A DNA stretch of 12,210 bases, from NCBI GenBank assembly GCA_026386995.1, contig JAPLMO010000372.1:1-12210 (forward strand), written 5' to 3'. The stretch comes from Planctomycetota bacterium. GTDB taxonomy: Bacteria; Planctomycetota; Phycisphaerae; FEN-1346. The stretch's first letter is position 1, and each line of letters begins with the position of its first letter. A model generated the notes under the pieces. The model was not told where the DNA came from, ran no database searches, and worked only from the letters and a program-made list of their open reading frames with translations. Positions 5,581 to 12,210 of the stretch are shown one piece after another. A program made the position numbers and the translations under genes.

Positions 5581-7365
5581 TCATCCCCAGAGGTAATGCC
5601 AAGTATAGTCCAGGTCGATGCTCTTGCCGGGCTCGATCTTGACCTTCCAGGTGATGCGTCCGATGCCGTTGAACTCATACCACCACGGGGCCCAGGAGTG
5701 CCACGCCCACCAACTGGGCAGGCCGTCGGCATTGGCCCAGCCGCCCTCGGCCCACGAGATCTGTTCGACCGCGCCGTCCTGGCCCGCGCCGTCGAGGATG
5801 CCCAGGATGTGCCGCGTGACCTCCACTTCGACCGCCTGGTCGCGGTGATTGACAAGGTGCACCGTGCCGGCCAGGTTGATGCGATCAAACTTCTGGTTGT
5901 GCCAGTTGGCGGCGTTGGGTGTGCGGCCGGTCTCCTTGTCCTTCTTTTCGACGGCGATATCGACAGCGGTGGTGACTTCCAGGTTGCCAATCGCGCCGAT
6001 GGCGGTGTACTTCATCATCCCCTGCGCAAGGACCTTGCCGTCGCGGAAGATCATGGCCGGGGCGGTCGTCAGCGGATGCTCGCTCTTATTGGTCAGGCGC
6101 AGGTTGTGCATGGCCTTCGGCGACGCCATGAGGCGGGCAAGTTCCAGTTGCTGGTCGGAGTTGAAGTGCTGGCGTGCCTCGGGCGGCGGCCCGAACGGAA
6201 GGTCCAGCCGATAGATGTCCTTGTAGGCCAGTTCGTATTCCGCCACAGGCACGACCATCCGCTCGCCCTTCTTCAGCGTGATGTGATCGACCGTAAACAC
6301 GAAGAGATCCTCGGTCTTGCGGCCGACGGCGATCTCCGGCCCCAGATCCATGACCCTTGCGGCCAGGGCCTCGTCTGCACGGCCGAGCGAATCAGAATTG
6401 CGGTTGTCCAGCCGCTGCGTCATGATCGAGTTCGAGAAGGCGTTCGCCGTTCGCGCCTCCGGCTGGAAGTGGCTCGACAACTGGGCCACCGCCTGCTGGA
6501 GTGAAATCGGGTCCACCGTGTCCTTGAAAGCAAACGTCGGCACGCCGATCACGAGGTGTGCCTTGACGTCCTTTAAGTCCGCCAACTCGTTCAGGAGCGT
6601 GGCCTGGAGTTTGATGCGGGCCTTGCCCTTGCCGTCGATCTCGACGCGGTAGTTGGAAATCCACCGTATGCCGCGCTGGACGTACATCATGCCGACGGCG
6701 GCCGTCTCGGGCGGCTTGCGGCCGGCCCAGTCGAACTGGAGGGTGAGAAGGTTGCGGAACTCCTCGGCGGCGACGTCCGGCGCCGGCCCGTCGAGGAAGG
6801 TGACCTCGTCGATGTTGGCGATGGGGACGGCCCGGGTGCCTTCGGTGGTCTTCAGGAGGACGATGCCGCCCTTCTGCGGCAGACGCTCTTCGGTCCCCGG
6901 GGGGCTGGTGCGGGAAAGTTCCTCGCTGGTGCGGGTGGGGATGCCCAGGATGACGGCCTCGTAGACCTCCGGGGGGTTCTTTTCGCCCTTGGCGGCCTCG
7001 CGGATGCGCACCTTGGCGCCGACGTTGCCCTCAAGGAGTTCCGGAATCGCCAGGGCGGTCCGCTTGACGGTCGTCAGGCGGCGGCCGGCCGTGACGGTGG
7101 TCAGTTTGACCTTCGGGTCAGCCGAGTACGGCCAGAACGTGCCCAGGACCGGGGCCGGCAGGTAGTCGAGGACGACGCGGCCGGCGGCGTCGGTCGCGGC
7201 TTTCCCCTCGTGCAGGACGAAGGCGTGGCCATCCTTGAAGACCGTGACCTCCTTGATCGGCAGGTCGGCCGCCACGCGCGGCTCGGCCGGGGCGGCGGAG
7301 GACACCGCGGCGGCCATACCCAGGAGGGCCGTCAGGAGAGCGATTACTTTCGTCGGGTGCATCAT
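5581..7365 (-). CDS. Exported protein, probable DUF4139 (MuiA-like) domain
   Basis: A 594-residue protein of unknown function. Residues 1-24 form a signal peptide (MMHPTKVIALLTALLGMAAA, then VSSA before the likely cut), so it should act outside the cytoplasm. The middle part, with YVQRGIRWISNYRVEIDGKG and ATLLNELADLKDVKAHLVIG, resembles the Trp-x-x-x-Tyr plus beta-strand pattern of DUF4139 proteins (mucoidy inhibitor MuiA family); this match is from memory and moderate. The final 57 residues (538-594) hold 11 tryptophans. AAGGA lies 7 nt before the first of two adjacent ATG codons and supports the start at 7365. It is transcribed in the same direction as the two-component genes but separated from them by repeat R5, and diverges from the secretin gene. 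No catalytic motif was seen. Confidence 0.8.
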   Translation of the reverse strand: MMHPTKVIALLTALLGMAAAVSSAAPAEPRVAADLPIKEVTVFKDGHAFVLHEGKAATDAAGRVVLDYLPAPVLGTFWPYSADPKVKLTTVTAGRRLTTVKRTALAIPELLEGNVGAKVRIREAAKGEKNPPEVYEAVILGIPTRTSEELSRTSPPGTEERLPQKGGIVLLKTTEGTRAVPIANIDEVTFLDGPAPDVAAEEFRNLLTLQFDWAGRKPPETAAVGMMYVQRGIRWISNYRVEIDGKGKARIKLQATLLNELADLKDVKAHLVIGVPTFAFKDTVDPISLQQAVAQLSSHFQPEARTANAFSNSIMTQRLDNRNSDSLGRADEALAARVMDLGPEIAVGRKTEDLFVFTVDHITLKKGERMVVPVAEYELAYKDIYRLDLPFGPPPEARQHFNSDQQLELARLMASPKAMHNLRLTNKSEHPLTTAPAMIFRDGKVLAQGMMKYTAIGAIGNLEVTTAVDIAVEKKDKETGRTPNAANWHNQKFDRINLAGTVHLVNHRDQAVEVEVTRHILGILDGAGQDGAVEQISWAEGGWANADGLPSWWAWHSWAPWWYEFNGIGRITWKVKIEPGKSIDLDYTWHYLWG

Positions 7366-7720
7366 GGCAAGTTCCTTTCACTTCCGCGGGCAAGCGCCCG
7401 GCCGCCTCCGGCCCGGCGCCGCCTGCACCTTTACCTATACTATCGCACACGGAGGCGGGGCCGTGGGTAACAGTCTTGTAACAAGCCGGGGGGGCATAGG
7501 GGTTTCCCCGTATGGCAAATCGCGGCTTTTCCACATGGGGATGAAGCGGGGTCCCACGGATTGTGGCCGGCGCGAAGCGCGGCTCTAATAGAGTCGTTGC
7601 ATGTGACGCATGACGGAAAGGCGCGCGAAGCAAGGAACGCGAACGTGACCCGGTGGAATGGTGTTGTAAATACGTTGATGGGCCGTTGCGGTAAGGCGCT
7701 GCTTTCGGGCTGGTTGCGGG

Positions 7721-7759
7721 CCGGGGGCTGTGCCGCGCATCCATGCGGCACAGCCCCGG
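7721..7759. other. Strong hairpin A upstream of the secretin gene
   Basis: A perfect 13-bp stem, GGGGCTGTGCCGC (7724-7736) with GCGGCACAGCCCC (7745-7757) and an 8-nt loop; two further CC/GG pairs extend it past one bulged G. No T-run follows on either strand, so a simple intrinsic terminator is unlikely. Confidence 0.7.
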
Positions 7760-7862
7760 TTCCCTTGGCCGTGGAAGCCAATATCCGCCGACGGCCGGGC
7801 AGCCGGTAAAGGGGGAGATATGGCGCCCGTCTGTGTCGGGCCATACTGATTACGTCATTCAT

Positions 7863-7895
7863 CCGGTCCGCCGCCTGGAGGGAGCGGCGGGCCGG
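7863..7895 (+). promoter_or_regulatory. Hairpin B in the probable secretin leader
   Basis: Stem of 12 bp, CCGGTCCGCCGC with GCGGCGGGCCGG (one T-G wobble), and a 9-nt loop CTGGAGGGA that contains a ribosome-site-like GGAGG. It lies 118 bp before the secretin ATG. If transcribed with the secretin gene it would be a stable leader structure; any regulatory role is inferred. Confidence 0.5.
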
Positions 7896-7941
7896 AACTC
7901 AAATACGCCGGGGTAAGAAGGGCGGACGGTAAAGATGGGAC

Positions 7942-7970
7942 GGCGCGGCAGGCCGAGAGTCTGCCGCGCC
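7942..7970 (+). promoter_or_regulatory. Hairpin C in the probable secretin leader
   Basis: A perfect 10-bp stem, GGCGCGGCAG with CTGCCGCGCC, and a 9-nt loop. It ends 42 bp before the secretin start and about 30 bp before its ribosome site. It could affect mRNA stability or translation; no known riboswitch consensus was recognised in it. Confidence 0.5.
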
Positions 7971-8000
7971 CGCACCCTATGAACAACCGATGCCTGAACA

Positions 8001-8005
8001 GAGGA
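8001..8005 (+). promoter_or_regulatory. Ribosome binding site of the secretin gene
   Basis: GAGGA (within AGAGGAT) lies 7 nt before the ATG at 8013-8015, a clear match that fixes the start. Confidence 0.85.
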
Positions 8006-8012
8006 TAATCCC

Positions 8013-10541
8013 ATGAGATCCGCCTTCATCGCGATAGCAATCGTAGCCGGGGTCCTGGCCGCGGTGTTGCCGGCCGCTCGGGCCGCGGCCCCAGGGCCGC
8101 CTGCCCCTGCATCGCCGGGCGCATCGGTTGCGCCAATCGCGCCGCCCGGGGCCGGGCAGCCCTCTGGCCCGCCTGACGCTGCGCCTGCGCCAATCGCGCC
8201 GCCCGTGGCCGGGCAGCCCCCTGCCCAGCCTGCCGCTACGCCTGCGCCGAGCGCGCCGCCGAGCAGCCCTGCCAAACCGCCCCCTGCCGGGCCGCCGCCT
8301 GCAAAACCTGCCGGCCCGCCGAGCGTTGCGCCGCCACCCGTCCAGTACCCTTCAAGGAGCGCCATGCGGGCAAGCCGGTTCGCACCCCTCGCGGGGCCTG
8401 CAGCGGGCGCCGGACCCGCCGGCTCGCCGCCGGACCAAGCGGCCGGCGCCATTGCCGCCATCACCGCCTCGGAGCCCGACAAGGAAGGCATGATCAAGAT
8501 CAACTTCCCGGAGAACCTCGAGGTGCGGGTGCTCATCGATTACGTCAGCAAGCGGACCGGGGTAAATATCCTTTACGATGAGACGCTCGTTAAGCAGAAG
8601 GTAACGGTGTCGTCGCCCGTTCATATTCCGCAGACCTCGCTCCTGGGTCTCCTCCAGAGCATTCTGAAAATGGCGGGCCTTACCCTCGTGGACGCCGAGC
8701 AGCCGGGCTGGAAGAAGGTCGTGGCAGCCCGCGACATGCTCGTCTCCGCCAAGGGCGTGGAGAAAGACCTCGGCCGGCTCCAGATCGCCGAGGGCGCCGG
8801 GGTGATGACCCAGGCGTTCCAACTCCAGCACACGGCGCCCACCGCCATCGAGCCGCTCATCAAACCGTTCCTCAGTTCGCCGGGGGGCAACAGTTTCGCC
8901 ATCCCGGGCAAGAACCTCGTCCTCGTGACCGACTACGTGTCGAACCTGAAACGCGTCGCCTCGGTGGTCGCACTGGCCGACACGCCCGGCCTGAAACCGG
9001 TCATTCGGTTCATCCCCGTCAAACACGTCGACGCCGACGCCGTCGCCAGGCAGGTCCAGGGGCTACTGAAGGACAAGCAACAGGCGGTCGACCCGGCAGG
9101 CAAGCCGGCCGAGCCCAAGGTGTCGCTCCAGGCCGACATGCGGACCGGCCAGGTCGTCGTGATCGCCACGGAAGGGAGCGAGACGGAGGCGATCGAACTC
9201 ATAAAGGCCCTCGATGTCGCCTCCGAATCGCCGGACCAGAGCGGCATCGGGTTCTACAAGTTGATGAACTCGACCGCGGCCGACGTCCTGGCGACCATCC
9301 GGGCCATGGAAGGCGGCAAAGAGGCCGGCTCAGCGCAGGCCCCGCCGCTGGGCCCGACCGAGAACCAGTTCTCGGGGCCGAACTATCCGCCCCCCGCGCT
9401 CGGGTCACCGCTGCCCACGCCGCCAACGTACACAGCGCCCGCCCCGCCGGGAGTGGGCGGTACGATGCCCACGGCCCTCGCGGCGCCGCCGGGCGCCATG
9501 ACAACGCCCTCGATGGGCGGGGGTGCCGGGACGAGCGGCTCGCCAGGCGCCGGGACCGCTGGCACGTCCTCCTTCAGCCAGCAGCCCCAGGCGGCCACCT
9601 CGTTCAGGACCAAGGAGGCCGTCGTAACGGCCGACCCGAACACCAACAGCATCATCGTGATCGGCCCGCCCACCGTGCAGAAGATGTACAAGCAACTGAT
9701 CGCCATGCTGGACCGCCGCCGGCCCCAGGTCATGCTTGAGGTCACCTTAGTGACGCTCGACACCTCGAACGGCTTTGAACTGGGCGTGGAACTCTCGAAG
9801 TCCGACACCGTCGGAAAGAACGGCAACACCCTGGTCTTCAGTTCCTTCGGCCTGAGCACGATGGACTTGAAGACCGGCCTGCCGACGCTCGTGCCGGGGG
9901 CGGGCTTCAACGGCATCCTCATCGACCCCAACACCATCAATGCGGTAGTTCACGCGGTGGCGACCAGTTCAAAGGCCGAGGTCCTTTCGGCCCCGAAGAT
10001 CCTGGTGAACGACAACGCCACGGCCACGCTGTCGAGCATCGCCGAGTCGCCGTTCACAAGCATCAACGCGTCGCAGACCGTGTCGACCACCAGTTTCGCC
10101 GGCTACGCGTCGGCGGGCACGACGATCACCGTCACGCCGCACATCGCCGAAGGCGACCACCTGCAACTGAGGTACTCCGTGACGCTGAACTCCTTCACGG
10201 GCCATGGCGCCGCGGGCATCCCCCCGCCCCGCCAGACCAACGTCCTGACGAGCGAAGTGACCGTGCCGGACGGCTACTGCGTCATCGTCGGGGGTCTCAA
10301 CCGCAAGAACGACAGCGACACGGTCACCAAGGTGCCGCTGCTGGGAGACATACCGATCCTGGAGTTCTTCTTCGGCCTGCACAACAAGCAGGCGAGCCAG
10401 AGCACCCTGTTCGTGTTCCTGCGGCCGATCATCCTCAGGGATGACCTGTTTGAAGATCTTAAATATCTCTCGGAGCGTGACCTGAAGGTGGCCAGACTGG
10501 CGCCGAACTGCCCCGTGAGCAAACCGATGACGATGGACTAA
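8013..10541 (+). CDS. gspD: Type II secretion system secretin (GspD-type)
   Basis: An 842-residue outer-membrane secretin that should form the ring-shaped exit channel of a type II secretion or related system. Residues 1-25 are a signal peptide (MRSAFIAIAIVAGVLAAVLP, then AARA). About 130 Pro/Ala-rich residues follow, including a 19-residue tandem repeat. An N0-like domain begins near 158 (MIKINFPENLEVRVLIDYVS), N1 near 264-325, N2 near 331-400 and N3 near 412-572. N3 is split by a Gly/Pro/Thr-rich insertion of about 100 residues (434-533). The secretin domain runs from about 573 (VMLEVTLVTLD) and carries the family signature VPLLGDIPILEFFFG (774-788). GAGGA lies 7 nt before the ATG. A gspE-type gene follows after 97 bp. 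A pilus (PilQ-like) secretin is possible but the GspE neighbour and domain order favour GspD. Confidence 0.92.
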   Translation: MRSAFIAIAIVAGVLAAVLPAARAAAPGPPAPASPGASVAPIAPPGAGQPSGPPDAAPAPIAPPVAGQPPAQPAATPAPSAPPSSPAKPPPAGPPPAKPAGPPSVAPPPVQYPSRSAMRASRFAPLAGPAAGAGPAGSPPDQAAGAIAAITASEPDKEGMIKINFPENLEVRVLIDYVSKRTGVNILYDETLVKQKVTVSSPVHIPQTSLLGLLQSILKMAGLTLVDAEQPGWKKVVAARDMLVSAKGVEKDLGRLQIAEGAGVMTQAFQLQHTAPTAIEPLIKPFLSSPGGNSFAIPGKNLVLVTDYVSNLKRVASVVALADTPGLKPVIRFIPVKHVDADAVARQVQGLLKDKQQAVDPAGKPAEPKVSLQADMRTGQVVVIATEGSETEAIELIKALDVASESPDQSGIGFYKLMNSTAADVLATIRAMEGGKEAGSAQAPPLGPTENQFSGPNYPPPALGSPLPTPPTYTAPAPPGVGGTMPTALAAPPGAMTTPSMGGGAGTSGSPGAGTAGTSSFSQQPQAATSFRTKEAVVTADPNTNSIIVIGPPTVQKMYKQLIAMLDRRRPQVMLEVTLVTLDTSNGFELGVELSKSDTVGKNGNTLVFSSFGLSTMDLKTGLPTLVPGAGFNGILIDPNTINAVVHAVATSSKAEVLSAPKILVNDNATATLSSIAESPFTSINASQTVSTTSFAGYASAGTTITVTPHIAEGDHLQLRYSVTLNSFTGHGAAGIPPPRQTNVLTSEVTVPDGYCVIVGGLNRKNDSDTVTKVPLLGDIPILEFFFGLHNKQASQSTLFVFLRPIILRDDLFEDLKYLSERDLKVARLAPNCPVSKPMTMD
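8130..8243 (+). repeat. In-frame 57-bp tandem repeat in the secretin gene
   Basis: Two imperfect 57-bp units (8130-8186 and 8187-8243) encode 19-residue repeats, APIAPPGAGQPSGPPDAAP and APIAPPVAGQPPAQPAATP; a third degenerate start (APSAPP) follows. They lie in the Pro/Ala-rich stretch between the signal peptide and the first secretin domain. The unit is a multiple of three, so copy number changes would keep the frame. Confidence 0.85.
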
Positions 10542-10545
10542 AGGG

Positions 10546-10624
10546 GGTGGCATGGCCACGCTTTTGCGTGGCCATGTGGCGGCACGACAGGCGCATGGCC
10601 ACGCAAAAGCGTGGCCATGCCACC
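10546..10624. repeat. Paired-hairpin dyad element R6 (same family as R1)
   Basis: Two 31-bp arms (10546-10576 and 10594-10624) are perfect reverse complements around a 17-bp spacer. Each arm is a hairpin, CATGGCCACGC / GCGTGGCCATG, with loop TTTT or AAAA and GGTGG / CCACC outside. It differs from R1 at three of 31 arm positions: one loop base and one stem base pair (T-A in R1, C-G here). The spacers share TGGCG and CACGAC. It fills the gap between the secretin stop (4 bp away) and the gspE ribosome site. Confidence 0.93.
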
Positions 10625-10638
10625 CGACAAGGTGAACG

Positions 10639-12210
10639 ATGACGGCAATGGCAACAGTCAACGAGCGGTTCGCCGAGGCCCTAAAACGGCGCCTGAACGG
10701 CCAGTACGAAGCCGTTTTCGGCCAGGGCCGCGCGTGCGTCTCCGCGGCCGAGGCCCGCCGCCTGAACGTCGACGAAGAAACGGTCGCCCGGGCCTCGGCC
10801 GAGGCGTTGGGCGTTTGCTGCGCCGAGTGCCTCCGCCAGCGCGCCGTCAGCCGCGAATTCACCGCGGCCGTGCCGATCGCGTTCGCCCGCCGGCACGCCC
10901 TCGTGGGCCTGGAGGCCGATGGCGACGCCGTCGAGGTGGCGATGGCGGACCTGGCGGCCTGGCCGCACTTGGCGACCGTCGGCAAACTCCTCGGCTGCCG
11001 CGTCCAGCCGCTCTTCGCCCCGCGCAGCGAAATCCTGCGGGCCATCAACGCCGCCTACCAGAAGCAGACCGGCCAGGCTGAGAGAATCCTCGAAGAACTC
11101 GACCAGGCCCGCGTCATGGTAGACATCGCGCGTGCGGCGGCCGGCGACGAAGACCTCCTCGATTCTTCCGGCCGCGCGCCAGTCATCCGCCTCGTCAACC
11201 TCATCCTCCTGGAGGCCGTCAAACGCCGCGCCAGCGACGTCCACGTGCAGCCGTACGAGGACCGGCTGGTCGTGCGGCTGCGTATCGACGGCGTCCTGCA
11301 CGACGTGTTCGAGCCGCCCAAGGCCCTTCAGGACGAGATCATCAGCCGCATCAAGGTCATGGCCGGCATGAACATCGCGGAGCGGCGCCTCGCGCAGGAC
11401 GGCCGCGCCAGCGTCGAGGTCGGCGACCGGCGGATCGACCTGAGAATCGCGACGCTGCCGACGAGTTTCGGCGAGCGGGCCGTCCTCAGGCTCCTCGACA
11501 AGAGCGTCCGCCTGTACGAACTCGGCCTCCTCGGCATGCCGGAAACGGCGCTCGAACAGTTCCGCCGCCTGATCCGCATGGACCACGGCATCATTCTCGT
11601 CACAGGCCCCACGGGCAGCGGCAAGACGACGACCCTGTACTCGGCCCTGAAGGAACTGAACTCCGAGGAGATGAACATTCTGACGCTCGAGGACCCGATC
11701 GAGTACCGCCTGGAGAACATCAGCCAGACCCAGGTGAGCGAGAAGAAGGGCATGACCTTCGCGCGGGGCCTCAGGCACGTCCTGCGGCAGGACCCCGACA
11801 TCATCATGGTCGGCGAGATCCGCGACTCCGAGACCGCACGCATGGCCATCCAGTCGGCCCTGACGGGGCACCTGGTGTTCTCGACGCTGCACACCAACGA
11901 CGCCGCCGGCGCCGTCACGCGCATGCTCGACCTGGGCGTGGAGCCTTACCTGGTGGCCTCAAGCCTCCTGGCGGTCCAGGCGCAGCGGCTGGTCCGGCGC
12001 ATCTGCCCGGCCTGCCAGGTCACGCGCCAGGCCACAAATGAGGAACTGCTGCGCTGGGGCGTCGCGCCCGACGAGTGGCAGGGCCGCACGCTTTACGCCG
12101 GGCGCGGATGCCCCGAGTGCCTCGGCACGGGGTACCGCGACCGCATCGGCATCTTCGAACTCCTGAGCGCGACGGAACCGATCCGGGAACTCATCCTGGC
12201 GCGGGCCAAG
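10639..12210 (+). CDS. gspE: Type II secretion ATPase, GspE/PilB family (3' end outside window)
   Basis: An open frame of 524 codons that runs off the right edge. It is the hexameric cytoplasmic ATPase that powers pseudopilus assembly in type II secretion. An N-terminal GspE-type domain (about 1-150) is followed by the nucleotide-binding core: Walker A GPTGSGKT (323-330), Asp box LTLEDPIEY, Walker B DPDIIMVGE (385-393), and His box STLHTND (415-421). Two CPxC pairs (C456/C459 and C491/C494) form the zinc-binding tetracysteine typical of GspE/PilB. The start ATG at 10639-10641 has AAGGTG 4 nt upstream; an alternative ATG three codons later is less well placed. It follows the secretin gene in the same direction with repeat R6 between them. 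Probably 40-60 residues are missing at the C-terminus. A PilB assignment cannot be excluded without more neighbours. Confidence 0.93.
   Translation, partial: MTAMATVNERFAEALKRRLNGQYEAVFGQGRACVSAAEARRLNVDEETVARASAEALGVCCAECLRQRAVSREFTAAVPIAFARRHALVGLEADGDAVEVAMADLAAWPHLATVGKLLGCRVQPLFAPRSEILRAINAAYQKQTGQAERILEELDQARVMVDIARAAAGDEDLLDSSGRAPVIRLVNLILLEAVKRRASDVHVQPYEDRLVVRLRIDGVLHDVFEPPKALQDEIISRIKVMAGMNIAERRLAQDGRASVEVGDRRIDLRIATLPTSFGERAVLRLLDKSVRLYELGLLGMPETALEQFRRLIRMDHGIILVTGPTGSGKTTTLYSALKELNSEEMNILTLEDPIEYRLENISQTQVSEKKGMTFARGLRHVLRQDPDIIMVGEIRDSETARMAIQSALTGHLVFSTLHTNDAAGAVTRMLDLGVEPYLVASSLLAVQAQRLVRRICPACQVTRQATNEELLRWGVAPDEWQGRTLYAGRGCPECLGTGYRDRIGIFELLSATEPIRELILARAK

Larger units (their letters stand above)
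7366..8012. other. Divergent intergenic region, 647 bp, no convincing gene
   Basis: Lies between the DUF4139-like gene (leftward) and the secretin gene (rightward). Short open frames exist on both strands, but none has a convincing ribosome site or a family-like sequence. It contains an odd palindrome, CTTGTAACAAG (about 7474-7484), and three strong hairpins listed separately. I found no clear -35/-10 pair for either gene. Confidence 0.6.

Noticed and set aside
7440..7862. Short open frames on both strands in the divergent intergenic region
   Set aside because: No convincing ribosome sites, Arg/Pro-rich GC-biased composition and no family resemblance; treated as non-coding.
7760..8000. Cyclic di-GMP class I riboswitch upstream of the secretin
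   Set aside because: The conserved GGCAAACC and GACGCAAAGCC segments were not found.
9969..11892. Long minus-strand open frames opposite the secretin and gspE genes
   Set aside because: They cover well-defined secretin and ATPase motifs on the plus strand, run through repeat R6, and have no recognisable domain.

Overview
The window is GC-rich bacterial DNA with closely packed genes. The most likely source is a member of the Planctomycetota or a related group. This is inferred from gene content and from intergenic palindromic repeats of a kind common in such genomes; no marker gene long enough for a firm placement is present. I found no tRNA, rRNA, CRISPR array, transposase or phage gene.

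Layout, left to right. (1) Positions 1-104 hold the last 33 codons of an elongation factor G-type GTPase on the plus strand. (2) It converges on a minus-strand housekeeping cluster: a large-type bacterial SRP RNA (2225-2509, with a recognisable promoter at 2561-2588), then dnaX (743-2116), then a YbaB/EbfC nucleoid-associated protein (229-564). The order SRP RNA-dnaX-ybaB resembles that of Bacillus, but recR, the usual next gene, is absent. (3) A minus-strand two-component operon follows: an OmpR/PhoB-type response regulator (4627-5322) and a membrane histidine kinase (2738-4624), 2 bp apart. (4) A minus-strand exported protein with a likely DUF4139/MuiA-like domain lies at 5581-7365. (5) A 647-bp divergent intergenic region holds three strong hairpins. 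(6) A plus-strand type II secretion cluster begins with a GspD-type secretin (8013-10541) and continues with a GspE-type ATPase (10639 to beyond the window end).

How the genes work together. The SRP RNA, DnaX, YbaB and EF-G serve basic protein export, replication and translation. The kinase and regulator form one signalling unit with no visible target. The secretin would form the outer-membrane channel and GspE the cytoplasmic motor of one type II secretion (or closely related pilus-like) machine; further genes of that system probably lie to the right.

The most notable features are: (a) a run of ten A residues in dnaX that contains the heptamer A AAA AAG in the reading phase of the known E. 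coli dnaX frameshift site, with both other frames closing within a few codons; and (b) paired-hairpin dyad elements in five of the six intergenic gaps. These come from at least five unrelated sequence families but share one plan, hairpin-spacer-inverted copy of the hairpin. Two show compensatory base-pair swaps, which suggests that structure rather than sequence is conserved. I did not find a clearly new multi-gene system; the repeat elements are the best candidate for something poorly described.
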